A DNA stretch of 64,000 nucleotides from Sialis fuliginosa (taxonomy: Eukaryota; Arthropoda; Insecta; Megaloptera; Sialidae): the NCBI GenBank assembly GCA_961205875.1, contig OY540810.1, forward strand, positions 31,000,001 to 31,064,000. Direction: 5' to 3'. How positions within the stretch are numbered: position 1 is the stretch's first letter; each line of letters begins with the position of its first letter. Under the pieces are notes generated by a model. The model was not told where the DNA came from, did no database searches, and worked only from the letters and a program-made list of their open reading frames with translations. Shown one piece after another: positions 37,270 through 49,948 of the stretch. Position numbers and translations under genes: made by a program.

Positions 37270-37818
37270 AAGGTACTGGCACCAGTTATGGCCGTTATAA
37301 GAGCAATGTTTACTGTTTCTGTAATTCTCGCGAACTCATGTTACTAATAAAACAAGTAACTCTTTATATAATCACTTTAATTACTAAAGTCCGCAAATAA
37401 AGTTTGTTTTTTAAATTATAGCCTTTTATTTTGTTTATGTTTTTTTTTCCAGTAATGGATAAAGTAAAACAAGTAAAGAGCACGCAGTGATGGACACTTG
37501 TTAATGATTACAAAATGATAAGTACTACGACACAAAAGATATAAAAGAAAGAATCGTTAAATTTGAAACAATGAAAAGTAGTTTCTATGATAATATAATA
37601 ATTAATAAATAAACTATACCAATAATTAGTTTAAATGTCCACCATTTTGACATCTATTGGCAGATTGTCATCAAATCACGCTGTAAGACAGTTAAATGTA
37701 TATAGATTAATATTCAGAAATGGTAATAATCAAATATCAACAAATATTTTTAATTCAGTACATTTAATTAAAAAATAACCATTAGTGGGGTCTTACCCAA
37801 AACTGGTACCAGTACCTT
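37270..37818. mobile_element. terminal-inverted-repeat element, AGGTACTGG ends
   Basis: Left AAGGTACTGGCACCAGTTAT and right AAACTGGTACCAGTACCTT are inverted. About 550 bases, no ORF. A partial inverted copy lies at 61500-61967. Confidence 0.65.
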
Positions 37819-37941
37819 ATATTGAAATAAAAAACAGACATTTACCGTTAAAAATTAAGTTTTTATTATTATTATTAAATAAATAATACAATAAATAATA
37901 AAAAAGATAACAAAACTACAGCTACAATTTGACAAATCTAC

Positions 37942-40900
37942 TTAGTCCGGACGTTAAGAGCGATATTTCGACTAATCTCTGCACTTTTTGATAGAAGCAT
38001 GAAAATTGGTATAGTTGTACATTAAACCTTCCTCTACAAAACTAGAAATGGCGACATTTCAAAAACCTGTGTGGTCCCCTTTTTAGGGGCAAAAATATCT
38101 CCGCGGATTTAGTTTTTCTTATTTATCTTGCAAATGGTTATCCGGACGACACAAATAGAAGACACCCAAAATAATGTTTATTAGATTCTAAACAAAAGTT
38201 GTTATTATAAATTTTACGATAAGAGTCACCGTTGCCGTATAAATGGGGGTTAAAATTATGAGAAAATTTGCGCGCACGGTGAAACTTGCGTTCATGCTCA
38301 AATATCTCGTAAACGGGATTTCTCACGAGAAAAATTAATAGGGCAAATATTAAAGAGCAGACAATTCTCTATCAGATGTATAAATCTGTCATCCTGTAAA
38401 ATTATTTTTTAATGAATTTTGGTCACTACAAGTAGAATGACATATATGACAATTTAAGAAAAGTAACGGTTCTCGTCTAATTTTGTTTTCGTTATGTATA
38501 ATTAAGCACTTGTATAGTTAAGTTATGGTTCTTTTATAATAATTTATGAATATAAAGAGAACGAAAGATAAAAAAATTGTGTTAAATTGACCTGCATTTA
38601 TCAATAAATCAAAAAATAACTATACGAACAAAAAAAAATTGTTTATTATTATAAAGTACACCCTGTATAATATATTATATGTACTTATGTTATAAATATG
38701 ACAAAACATTAAAATTATAAATATTTATAGGCTATATACATGTTTTTTATTCTCTTTAGCTGGAAAAACTTCTATTAACACTAGTGCAGAATCTCTTGAT
38801 AGCTCCTATTTGTTATACAAACCTTCAAACGCCCAAAACTTTAGGATGAATATATTCGTCATAAAGTTTAGAATAATAAACAATTAATTATTTTTTACTT
38901 AACATTGTACATTTTGAGTAATTTGAAGTTGAAATTGATGACTATTAGACGATAACAGTAAGAGTTGTGTCGGATATATTCTTTTTTGTTTCAAATCTCG
39001 TGAACGGTCAATTGGATGTAAAAAATGTACTGAAACTGAATTGTCGGCAATGAAATTTTGAATAACATTTCGTTATGTTTCACATGTCAAATATTAAAGT
39101 TTCCTAGTAAATAAAGGTCAAAGTTACAAATTAATTGATATATTACATGAACGGTGTAAAGCAGGGCATATTTGTCACACAATATTTTATGACCAGTTTT
39201 TTACAATTCAAAAAATTATAGAAAATATAATAGAGTGGACTTATATCTACCATACATACATTTTACTTTTACAAAAAATATGATAGTTTTATTGTTAAAC
39301 ATGATTTCTCAGCATTGTTATTTAGTATGATATTTTTAGTATGTACGGTAATTATTATTTTTTTATTCCGGCCGATCTTTAGGAATTCAACCCTGCGATT
39401 CATGATGGAAATATAAAATTTTATACAGTTGTACATCAAACCCACCTCTACAAACCTAGATATGACTCTACCCTCAAATCTTGTGCGGTCCCCCATTCAG
39501 AGGTTAACATAATATCTCCACAAGTTTTTTTATTTAAATTTTGTAAATAATATTATAAATAAAATATAAAAAGCGTATTACACAATTCAAATATTACATT
39601 TTAATAGAGAGATGAGTAAAATGCACATATGAATATGTAAATGTATGTATATATTTATCGTATCATTTTCAAAAATTTAAATTAAAAAATTTAAATAAAG
39701 AAAACTTGTGGAGATACTATGTTAACCTCTGAATGGGGGACCGCACAAGATTTGAGGGTAGAGTCATATCTAGGTTTGTAGAGGTGGGTTTGATGTACAA
39801 CTGTATAAAATTTTATATTTCCATCATGAATCGCAAGGTTGAATTCCTAAAGATCGGCCGGAAAAAAAAATTAGAATTTCCATACATACTAAAAATATCA
39901 TACTAAATAACAATGCTGAGAAATCATGTTTAACAATAAAACTATCATATTTTTTGTAAAAGTAAAATTTATGTATGGTAGATATAAGTCTACTCTATAA
40001 TATTTTCTATAATTTTTTGAATTGTAAAAAACTGGTCATAAAATATTGTGTGACAAATATGCCCTGCTTTACACCGTTCATGTAATATATCAATTAATTT
40101 ATAACTTTGACCTTTATTTACTAGGAAACTTTAATATTTGACATGTGAAACATAACGAAATGTTATTCAAAATTTCATTGCCGACAATTCAGTTTCAGTA
40201 CATTTTTTACATCCAATTGACCGTTCACGAGATTTGAAACAAAAAAGAATATATCCGACACAATTCTTACTGTTATCGTCTAATAGTCATCAATTTCAAC
40301 TTCAAATTACTCAAAATGTACAATGTTAAGTAAAAAATAATTAATTGTTTATTATTCTAAACTTTATGACGAATATATTCATCCTAAAGTTTTGGGCGTT
40401 TGAAGGTTTGTATAACAAATAGGAGCTATCAAGAGATTCTGCACTAGTGTTAATAGAAGTTTTTCCAGCTAAAGAGAATAAAAAACATGTCTATAGCCTA
40501 TAAATATTTATAATTTTAATGTTTTGTCATATTTATAACATAAGTACATATAATATATTATACAGGGTGTACTCTATAATTAAAAAAAAATTTTTTTGTT
40601 CGTATAGTTATTTTTTGATTTATTGATAAATGCAGGTCAATTTAACACAATTTTTTTATCTTTCTTTCTCTTTATATTCATAAATTATTATAAAAGAACC
40701 ATAACTTAACTATACAAGTGCTTAATTATACATAACGAAAACAAAATTGGACGAGAACCGTTACTTTTCTTAAATTGTCATATATGTCATTCTACTTGTA
40801 GTGACCAAAATTCATTAAAAAATAATTTTACAGGATGACAGATTCATACATCTGATAGAGAATTGTCTGCTCTTTAATATTTGCCCTATTAATTTTTCTC

Positions 40901-41275
40901 GTGAGAAATCCCGTTTACGAGATATTTGAGCATGAACGCAAGTTTCACCGTGCGCGCAAATTTTCTCATAATTTTAACCCCCATTTATACGGCAACGGTG
41001 ACTCTTATCGTAAAATTTATAATAACAACTTTTGTTTAGAATCTAATAAACATTATTTTGGGTGTCTTCTATTTGTGTCGTCCGGATAACCATTTGCGAG
41101 ATAAATAAGAAAAACTAAATCCGCGGAGATATTTTTGCCCCTAAAAGGGGGACCACACAGGTTTTTGAAATGTCGCCATTTCTAGTTTTGTAGAGGAAGG
41201 TTTAATGTACAACTATACCAATTTTCATGCTTCTATCAAAAAGTGCAGATGAAAAGTTCTTAACGTCCGGACTAA
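37942..41275. mobile_element. giant foldback element, 3.33 kb with two arms of about 1.59 kb
   Basis: The left end TTAGTCCGGACGTTAAGA is mirrored at the right end by TCTTAACGTCCGGACTAA. The arms, about 37942-39540 and 39686-41275, are inverted copies with only scattered mismatches by eye; an identical 62-codon opening appears in both (38326-38138 minus, 40901-41089 plus). About 145 bases of unpaired AT-rich loop separate them. Inside each arm the inner 280 bases are a diverged direct copy of the outer 180-200 bases. I see no transposase. Lies wholly in the sca intron. Confidence 0.9.
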
Positions 41276-41474
41276 CTGACAAAAAATTAAAAATAAATAA
41301 TAGGTAGGTACTTGTTATATTTAATCAATGGCAAAAATGTGATTTTTGGATTCAAAAAGTTTGCACCCAGAAATCAAGAACAATAAAACTTATTAAAATC
41401 TAATTAAATACTAGTACTAAAATTATTCTAATTATTAATTATTGTCTCGAACGTGATTTAAAATTTTGGTAACT

Positions 41475-42050
41475 TAATTATTATGGTTTTATGACATACA
41501 TGTAACGGGGTGTCAAAAAAATATTTTGCTCTCATTACGAAATACGTCAGTTTTTGACCTAAAATAAATTCTCGCAGAAGGATTACCCTATAGTTCAATT
41601 TTAAGAAGAGGTACCGAAAGAGGGGGTCCCGTTTCCCATTTAAATAACATAAGAAAATTATTCTTTAGTATTAAAGTTGGTATTATTGATTCATGACAAT
41701 TGATGAAAAAATTTTAAGGACATCATTTTGTAAAAGATAAAATTATCTACAAAAGTGTCTTGAAAGTCATGTCTCTCAATTCAACGTATCAAAAGTTACA
41801 GGCATTCAAAGTGATTTATTTGTTAAATTGTACGTCAAAAAGGCTTTCACGGCTAAACTATTGTTTCTATAAAAATAGTTTCGATATTATTTAAATGGGA
41901 AACAAGACCCCCTCTTGTGGCACTTCTTAAAATTGAACAACAGGGTAATCTTGGGTCATAAACTATCATATTTCGTAACGAGCGTGAAAAAAATATCGAT
42001 ATTTTTTGACACACCCTAATTATTATGGTTTCATGATATACATATATGTA
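41475..42050. mobile_element. palindromic element with flanking direct repeats
   Basis: A foldback of about 510 bases (41508-42016): GGGTGTCAAAAAAATATT on the left, AATATCGATATTTTTTGACA on the right, with inner pairs AGGATTACCCTATAGTTCAA and AGAGGGGGTCCCGTTTCCCA. It is flanked by imperfect direct repeats of about 30 bases starting TTAATTATTATGGTTT (41475-41504 and 42016-42050). It ends only about 50 bases beyond the sca donor at 42096. Confidence 0.75.
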
Positions 42051-42096
42051 TCATTTCACGTTTACACACAAACAACATTCAAAGCTTATGACCTAC

Positions 42097-42945
42097 CTTC
42101 AAAATATGATCATGTATCTTCCGATTCTGCAAACTATCGGATTCTTGCAACAACGTAAGCGTGATATTGACTTGCTCTAGCGTTTCATGATCCATATCCA
42201 CTTTGTCCTTCAGATTCGACACACCTGCCCCTATCGCCTTCACGCTACGTATAGCATTACTTTGATCTTCTTTCATTAACGCCACTTCAGACATCGTCTG
42301 CGCCATGTCGAACTCCAGCTTTGATATCTCTTTCCTAAAGTCCGGTACTGTCTTGTCAACTTTATTTTCAATACTCTCTACCTTCTCTAACAACTCTAAT
42401 ATTGATCTATGCAGTTTATCGAAGTTGTTAACTTGTCGACTCATATTAAACATTGAGAGATCTGCAACTTTTTGAGCCTTCTCCAAACCTTCCACGCGAT
42501 TGGACAGATTGACTTCGGTCGGTGAGATTACTTCGTTTCTAATAACACTTTGATCGCTTTGATAATCGTTATCCGCACCACTGTTGACACTCTTCTCTAC
42601 TTTGTCCATCCGGTTTTCAATAAGTCTTAACCGGTTATCGACGTTTCTGTCAACATAACCTCTTTTTGCTGGTTTGAAATGTTGGTTCGTGTCTTGTACT
42701 CCATTCAAAACGTCTTCCATCGAGTGAATCTTCTCATTGAGGAGTTTCTGTGATGCGAATAGTTCTCTATTTGTGCGTTCTAATTCGACAATACGTTTCT
42801 TAAGCAAGCGCTGGTGTCGAGATTTCCTGCTGCTATCATCTTCTTGGTTTCCACCATCAGAGACGAGTAACTTTCTCTCGTCGTTTGTCGTTGAAGACAT
42901 CAATGTGTTCCATTTGTAGCTCCATTCACGTTCAGCGGATTTCAG
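42097..42945 (-). CDS. sca: scabrous, coiled-coil exon
   Basis: An internal exon bounded by the acceptor TTATTATTTCCAG (AG at 42947-42946) and the donor AAG/GTAGGT (GT at 42096-42095). It is 849 bases, exactly 283 codons, phase 0 at both ends, so it joins in frame to the fibrinogen exon at 5200. The protein starts LKSAEREWSYKWN. It has a basic segment near 40-55 (RKSRHQRLLKKR) and then heptad-patterned stretches (VELERTNRELFASQKLL, LIENRMDKVEKSV, LLEKVESIENKVDK) as expected for the oligomerising N-terminal part of Scabrous. Sequons NLS, NMS and NIT suggest a secreted glycoprotein. No signal peptide is present, so at least one upstream exon is missing. Assignment to sca rests mainly on the partner exon, strand, order and phase. 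Confidence 0.78.
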
Positions 42946-42949
42946 CTGG

Positions 42950-45800
42950 AAATAATAAGGTATTGTTAGTTAATTTAATCAAGCTGTATTTAAATATTTT
43001 ACGATAATCTGAATGCGGATTTCATGTTCAGATTTATTCTTTACATTTTCATAATAATAGAAAGTAAAATTTCTATTTAAATTTCATATTAATTAAGTTG
43101 AATATAATTTATTAAAATATATGAAAACAAAAAATACATTTTCAGGATGATATAGCCAAAAGAATTGAATATATACAAAAATAAATCTTTTTTTGACTAT
43201 ACATAGTATAGCCTTTCCCATTTGGATGTTAGGGTATATTAGTTAATATTAGGGAATACTATATAAATTCGGGTATATAATAGATATTTATAATAAGTAT
43301 ATTTAACATTTTGTTATTCTTGAATATTGACAATGTTATAAGCGAATTAATTTTCGGTAAATGAAAGCAAATTATAAATCTTTGTTGTCTTTCTTATTTA
43401 AGTTTTTTTTTCTTATTTAGGATTAGTCTTTTATGATTCTTAACGGAACATTTACTAGGATAATTATTAAAATTATATTTCATTTTTTTTTATCAAAAGC
43501 TTTGAAGATAATTACTATTTAAAATTCGTTGAGAAAATATTAAAAAATAAAAATAATAAAAACATCAGTAATACGAGTATAGTTTTAATCGTATTATTGT
43601 AGGAAGTATGTGTATTATTGTGTATATATCGGTAAACTATTGGCCTGTTTTTAAAGTGAATTAAAACAAAATAATTAATATTCAGTAGTGTACATTGTTT
43701 ATCGACAATTGAAACTCGCTAACGGAATAATTTATGAGTTTTGTTTCGAGCTAGCCAGCACAAATAAACGTTAAATTCATTATCGAATTATTTTCTACCA
43801 CATCGTTTGTTTTTATTTATTTTTATTTGAACTCGTGATACCTGATCATTTATTTTGATTTTAACAGATATTGCTTAGTGGAAATGTATGCTAATTTCTT
43901 TATTATTTTTAACTCTTGAGTGTATTTTTAAATTATGTAAATAGTTTTTTTGTTTGTTATTCGTGAATAAATTTAGATTTTATATAATGGTGTATATAAT
44001 AATTTTAATTTTTTCAGTTTTTTGCATGTAGGTATGTAGGAATTCCTTGTTTTGGGTTGAGATTAATTTTTCTTGTCAAACATTCGGAGTAAGTACTTTT
44101 CAGATAGTTTTTGAATATTTTACACAACTAGAAAAAATATAATTTTTATATTATCTCGTATTCTGTTGGAATAAATTTACAAATTCTAAACATTGATATC
44201 ATTAATTGCTATGAAAAAGCATTACATGTTTCATACTTTTTAATTCAAATGATATAGATAAGCCCACCCCTGTTTATACCTCGTTAGCATTGTAATTTTT
44301 GCAGTCTGGTAATTTTTCGTAATCGATTATTGATTCCAGAAAATAATTGGCCATGAAAGTAGAAAAAAAGTGCGAATGGAACGAGCTAAAAAAGTCATTA
44401 AAATTATCGTAGATTAACCGATTATCTCTTATCCTATACTCGATGTTTGAACATGAATATTAATAGATTTTTTACAGTGGAAATTAAACTAAATTACATG
44501 TTCTTTTGACGAATAATTTAAATTTAAAACAAATTTAATTTCATTACAAATTTTTTTGTTGACAGTTTCTGATTCGTGCTAATCGATGAAAAAATTTAAT
44601 TAAATAATTTGAAAAGGGATAGTTATTAAATGAACATGTAACTGTAAATAAATAAAATAAAAAATAAATAATTGTTATAAAAACCTATATTTTGCATATT
44701 TCCAATTAATTATTTGCTACTGATAATAAACCAAAAATAATGAGGTTAATTGCAAATTTTAACATCAAATAAACCTATACTTATTATGCACCAATAATTC
44801 CACATTAAAATTAATAACTGAAAAAAAGAACATAAAAGAACCCCAGTGAAATATGAACGGCCTTTGAAAACACGCGAATCGAAAATTAAATCATTTGTCA
44901 TTCGTGGATGTACTAATTAGAAAACAAACCGAAAGAGCAAATTAATAAAAAAAAAAACTGTATTCAAAATGAATTCATTAATTATTCGATAATCAAGGAT
45001 TAGGAGCGCAGCCAACGGTTGAGCGATCTGAAGTGTGTGAAGCTATATTTCGATCATCCTTGGAATAATAATCAATCAAGTTCACCCGCTCATAATTAAC
45101 AATTACAACTGAATTCGCATTAACACCGTCTTTGTAAGATAATGATCGCAGTATTGTAATGCTGTGCACCATTTATAGCGAGCGGCAATTATATTTTTAG
45201 TATTACTAGAATTGTAATATTTTTTAACAGGTTTAACCTGCAGTTTCATCTGTTCGCGTAACCACCTGTTTTAAACACGTAGACACATTCATAGACGCTT
45301 ACCTTTATTTAGCACTAGTGCATTGGTCCCGATGTTACCCAGGGATATTAATTCAAAAATTATACACCTAAACATTACTTATCCATTAGTGAAAACCGGA
45401 ATAAAATCCATTCAGTAGTTATTGAGAAAATTGTGTAAAATAACATATATTTTTAAAATCCCAGGAAACACCAGGTCTAAGAATTTGTATGAAAATCAAA
45501 AATAAGCAACAATCATAGTAATTAATTTCGATATTTTACCTTTTTTGGAAGTGAAATGTTTCTTTATATTTTAATTTTCAATCAATATATTTCAAAATAT
45601 TTAATTGTTAACATGTGTCAAAAATCATCTATTTGTTCGACAAAATATTTGAAAAATACGTGATCATAGTGAGTTAAATTAATAAAATACTGAAACCATA
45701 AATTATCGAATTCTGTATTCCATGGCTAGGTACTATGTTTTTATATACCTAAATGAGAGTTGTATGCTTTGACATCATGGAAATAAAACACGACTTGATA
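42950..45800. other. DNA upstream of the sca coiled-coil exon, no exon recognised
   Basis: Mostly AT-rich. The segment 44850-45200 is more complex and unique (GATTAGGAGCGCAGCCAACG, several ATTA homeodomain-like cores), and may be regulatory. I searched by eye for a short signal-peptide exon in phase 0 and found none convincing. Confidence 0.3.
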
Positions 45801-45815
45801 AAGATTTTTTTAATC

Positions 45816-46013
45816 TTTTGATGTTAAACCTTAGATTTTCATAAAATATTAATAGCAACGATACTGAAAAAAAATTATCTAACTATTGGTGAAAACCGCA
45901 TTGATATCGGTTCAATGATTCCCGAGTCTATAAAGTATAAGCCTTATACAAACGAATATTCATTTTTATATATAGAGATATGTAACAATGAAAATCTATA
46001 GAAGATCGGTTCA
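45816..46013 (-). mobile_element. Helitron/LINE-like fragment, inverted partner of 47872-48060
   Basis: Shares ATTTTCATAAAATATTAATA, TTATCTAACTATTGGTGAAA, ATCGGTTCAATGATTCCCGA and the end GAAGATCGGTTCAGT with the reverse complement of 47872-48060. Confidence 0.65.
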
Positions 46014-46019
46014 GTATGT

Positions 46020-47870
46020 GTTTAATTTTCAAGTTTGATTAAGCCTAAATCAATTCTAGGATCTTAGGCTTTATGAACTGTCCGACTAAAATCGTGGTAG
46101 AGTTAACTTGGAACAAACATACAAAAATTATAAAAATTATCTTTCCGTGCAATCGAAGTGATAATTACACCCTAAATCCACCTCTGTTCATTTTCATGAA
46201 TTGTTCTATTTCCAACATGGAGAATGATGCTTGCATATTTTAATTAAGATAAACATACTGAAATATTAATTATATTAGTGAATATTAATTAACCAGATTG
46301 CTAAATTTAATCGCATCTAATCGCTAACGTTTTGGCCTGGAAATGATGAAATTAAGGAATTATTATTTGTAAGATAATTTCACGATAATAATTATATCAA
46401 TTAATTGTTAATTACCATTGTGTAGGTAAAATCACTTATTAAAATTATGTTTTGTACGTCTAGATTAAATTTAAAATACATTTAATCGTCTTATTCCTTT
46501 TTAGTAATACGTCTTAAGGAAGAACATATGTAGTTATGGGAAATATCGAAAATACCTGCTGTCAATTGTACCAGAGATGCTTCGTAGAAAGAATGTAATT
46601 TGATTTTGCTTGGGAGAAATTTCTTTATAATACCAAGCATTAATTGTTTTATTCCATTTTACACTGATAAAACGTCTGATAAGATTTAAAAATATTATAT
46701 GATTAAACGACGAAGGAATGATTTAGAGTAGTCAAGGTACCAGGAGTTAATTAAATTCTAATATTAAGTTAAGTTCTTGTTTAAAAAAACGCCGCACTAT
46801 TTACATAATGTTAAGAACATTGTCTTTAGGTACGTTCGTGAAAAAAGACAATTCAAAATGTATAAAGCAAAAAAGTAAAATAAACTACGATTATCTTTAA
46901 TAAGTTTAAAATTAATTTTTTTCTAAACCAACATTTATACACAGAGTTGAATTATATAAATTGTCTGTTGAAACATTTATTTTGTATTTTTAAATATTGT
47001 ACTGTAGCTTAACATATCTTTTATAAAAGATTATATACTATATATTTAGATTTAAGAAGAAATTAAGATAATCTCATAATGTTTTTACATCAAGCTGAAG
47101 AACATGACCAAAAACATATTTCCTTCTAACGTAAGATGTATTTTTGTTGATGAATGAAAAACCTTTCCTAATTATGAAAAGAAAAGATCACGAATAAGAG
47201 ATTAAGAAAACAATCGTGTTTGTGCGTGCGCCATATTGTTCAGGGATGTACTTAATTAATTTTAAATGAAAAAAAATCAGTTTTTTTTTGTTTCAAATCA
47301 GATTTTTTGCACAACAAATAAATATAGATCTTTTCTTTGCAATAAAAAATGGAAACATTTTTTTCTTATTAAAACCATTATCAATATAGCAATCACTGTG
47401 ATTCTATTTTAAATAAATGCAATTGTTTAGAGTAGATTTTCTTTATAAAAATTATTTTTTTCCATGAATGCTTAATTTTTGCACCTCGCTGTACATTCAC
47501 GTGAACTGTTGACTAGACGCCTGTAATTAATTACAGTATCTAGTGTCGTCATTATCATTAATTATTACATCCACACGCGTTGTTGTTTACATATCAATTA
47601 ATACCTAAAGCGGTAATTTGTACACGCATCTGCGTCGTATTCGATTTCATACATATATATTATTATTTTGTAATTCTATATTTACTTATATGTATGCATA
47701 CACATAAAACACACATAATATACATATACATATTGTGGTTAGTGTATTTAGTGAACATTTGTAAATGGATTTTGTATGGTTTGACATTTTAGTCTATTAA
47801 TTTAGGTGAAGACAGATTGACGAAAAGTAGTCTAGACAATTACTAAAAAAAATAAAAAAAGTAGGTACTG
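46020..47870. other. unannotated AT-rich DNA
   Basis: No repeat termini or coding segments accepted. The 70-codon plus-strand opening at 47580-47792 is Ile/Tyr/His-rich AT noise. Confidence 0.35.
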
Positions 47871-47871
47871 A

Positions 47872-48060
47872 ACCGATCTTCGAAAGATTTTCATTGTTAC
47901 ATATCTTTATATAAAAAAATGAATGTTTGTTTGTATGAGGCTCATAGACTTGGGAATCACTGAACCGATTTCAATGCGATTTTCACCAATAGTTAGATAA
48001 TTTTTCTGTGCAGTATCGCGGCTATTAATATTTTATGAAAATGTAAGATTTAACATTTGT
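47872..48060 (+). mobile_element. Helitron/LINE-like fragment, plus orientation
   Basis: ACTGAACCGATCTTCGAAAG, then GAATGTTTGTTTGTATGAGG, AATCACTGAACCGATTTCAA and TTTTCACCAATAGTTAGATA. GTTTGTTTG followed by CACTGAACCGATTT is a recurrent arrangement in insect non-autonomous elements. In addition 47768-47840 and 48062-48137 are direct repeats (ATGGTTTGACA, TTAGTCTATTA, GACGAAAAGTAGTCTAGACA) flanking this copy. Confidence 0.6.
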
Positions 48061-48149
48061 TAATGGATTTGGTATGGTTTGACAATTTAGTCTATTAGTT
48101 TAGGTGAAAGATAGATTGACGAAAAGTAGTCTAGACAATTCAATTAAAA

Positions 48150-49940
48150 TTTTCATGAAAATGTATCAGGTGAAATATTAAAATAAACTTTTTTGAATTG
48201 GATTATAGTGTATAAAAAGTAAAAAGTAACTAACAGCTACTTAAGATTATGATAAAAATATCAATCAAAAGAGAAAAAAATATTTGAGAAGTTCACTGTC
48301 TAGTAAACATTTTCATCATAAAATAAATATACAGTGTATCTCCGGATCAACACACGAATAAGTGTAAAAGAGAAATATAAAGTTTTGAATAACTATTATT
48401 TATGAGTTGTTCAGAAGTCAATAAGAGTAACTACAAAATTAAAAAGAAATAAATTATCGAGATATAAAATAATCTAGATTTTATAAATCCTTTCAACGTT
48501 TAAATTATGAAAACACAATATAACATAATTATCATATATTTTTAACAGTTCAAACATAATTGATAAAGATACAATAGAGTTATTAAAGCTTCAAAAAAGT
48601 AATACATGTACGTTATATAAAAATGTTAATTAAAATATACAAGACAGCGTCTTTTGTAGACAAGTTAATTAATTATTTAATATTAAAAAGTGTATAATAC
48701 TTATATGGGTCAAGGGTTTCAATACAGTTATGTTACATAATGCGTTATGTAATTAAAAAATCTTCCTTTCGGGATTAGCTTCCGCTGTAATGATGCAATG
48801 TACAACAAAAAAAGATTAGTATGTTTATTTAAAATAAAAGTATAACACGTAGCGTAGTATCTCGAATCTTACCGTGTATAATATGTCGGGTAGATCGTTT
48901 TGTATGAGAAGTTCAGAAGTTAAAGTAATTAACTAACTAGGATTTTGTTGATTTTCTACTTTTGTTATACCCATAATATTTGCATGATTTTTGTTTTGAT
49001 TTTATTTATTAAGGTTATTGGCCTAGCACCCATTTAGTTGTGAACTATCCGTATTTTTTTCAATAAAAAAAATATTTGATTTCGAAAAATTTAGTTTTTG
49101 ATTTATATTCAAAACACATAAAAGTAAAAAATTAAATATAATTAGATTGTGTAACAGCGAATGGAAATATGTATATACATATATGTATATATTCCCAACT
49201 CACAGTACATATAAACTATATCTTTAATATATATACTATGGCCTCGCCGACTGAAGTTGTTGCACTTGTACACGTTGTTTGCTTGTAAGTTGCACTCTAT
49301 TACTTTTAAGGATGATATTTTCACACGCTTTTACAAGCATGCTGCCATGACAGTGTTGTATTTCTAGTTTTTCATTACTTTGAATACACCTGGTTTTGAA
49401 ACTACACGTGAATGTGTGTATTTTATAATTTTTATAGTATTTAAAAGAGTTGAAGTTTCGAATAATCAGTTTTTAAAACGTATCTGTATAGAATTTCAAT
49501 AAATAGATCACTTCTCATTTACCGTGTAATAAAATCTCTATTTTTAATATCCAATTACTCAAAAACCATGTCCAATATTATTTTTAAAAATTAGTAAAAT
49601 ATATGAGCTATCCATAAATAACATATTGAAATTTTAGAATTTTATATATATTTTATATCTCATTAGATATATATTGATAAAATTCTAAAATTTGATCATT
49701 ATCAAATTACCTTAAATATTTTTTTCATCCAGTTCTTTAAAAATATTTATTTTTTAAAAACTATTTTTATTATAAAAATAAATCTAGCTATCATCACTGT
49801 AGAAGTGTCAAATTGTACAATAATAACGATATACTATATCTCCACATATTGAAAATATCAACAATCGCCTCATATTATATTAGAAATTAAGAACGAAGCA
49901 TAATGTAAAGGTTAGTTGAGGTGTCAAGTGATGACAAAAA
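48150..49940. other. unannotated AT-rich DNA
   Basis: No repeat termini or coding segments accepted. A near-palindromic ATATGTATATACATATATGT lies at about 49167-49187. Confidence 0.35.
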
Positions 49941-49948
49941 ATTGAAAA

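Larger units (their letters stand above)
5201..42096 (-). other. sca intron, about 36.9 kb, repeat-rich
   Basis: Lies between the donor after the coiled-coil exon (AAG then GTAGGT) and the acceptor of the fibrinogen exon. Both are phase 0, so one intron is the simplest reading, although small phase-compatible exons inside cannot be excluded. It is filled with inverted-repeat elements described separately. The remaining unique blocks with higher GC (6.4-6.7, 8.7-9.1, 26.6-26.95, 30.7-30.9, 36.96-37.2 kb) are the places to look for enhancers or missed exons. Confidence 0.6.

Noticed and set aside
38138-41089. Identical 62-codon ORFs in the two arms of the large palindrome
   Set aside because: Identity follows from the arms being copies. 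No start context, family or coding bias supports translation.
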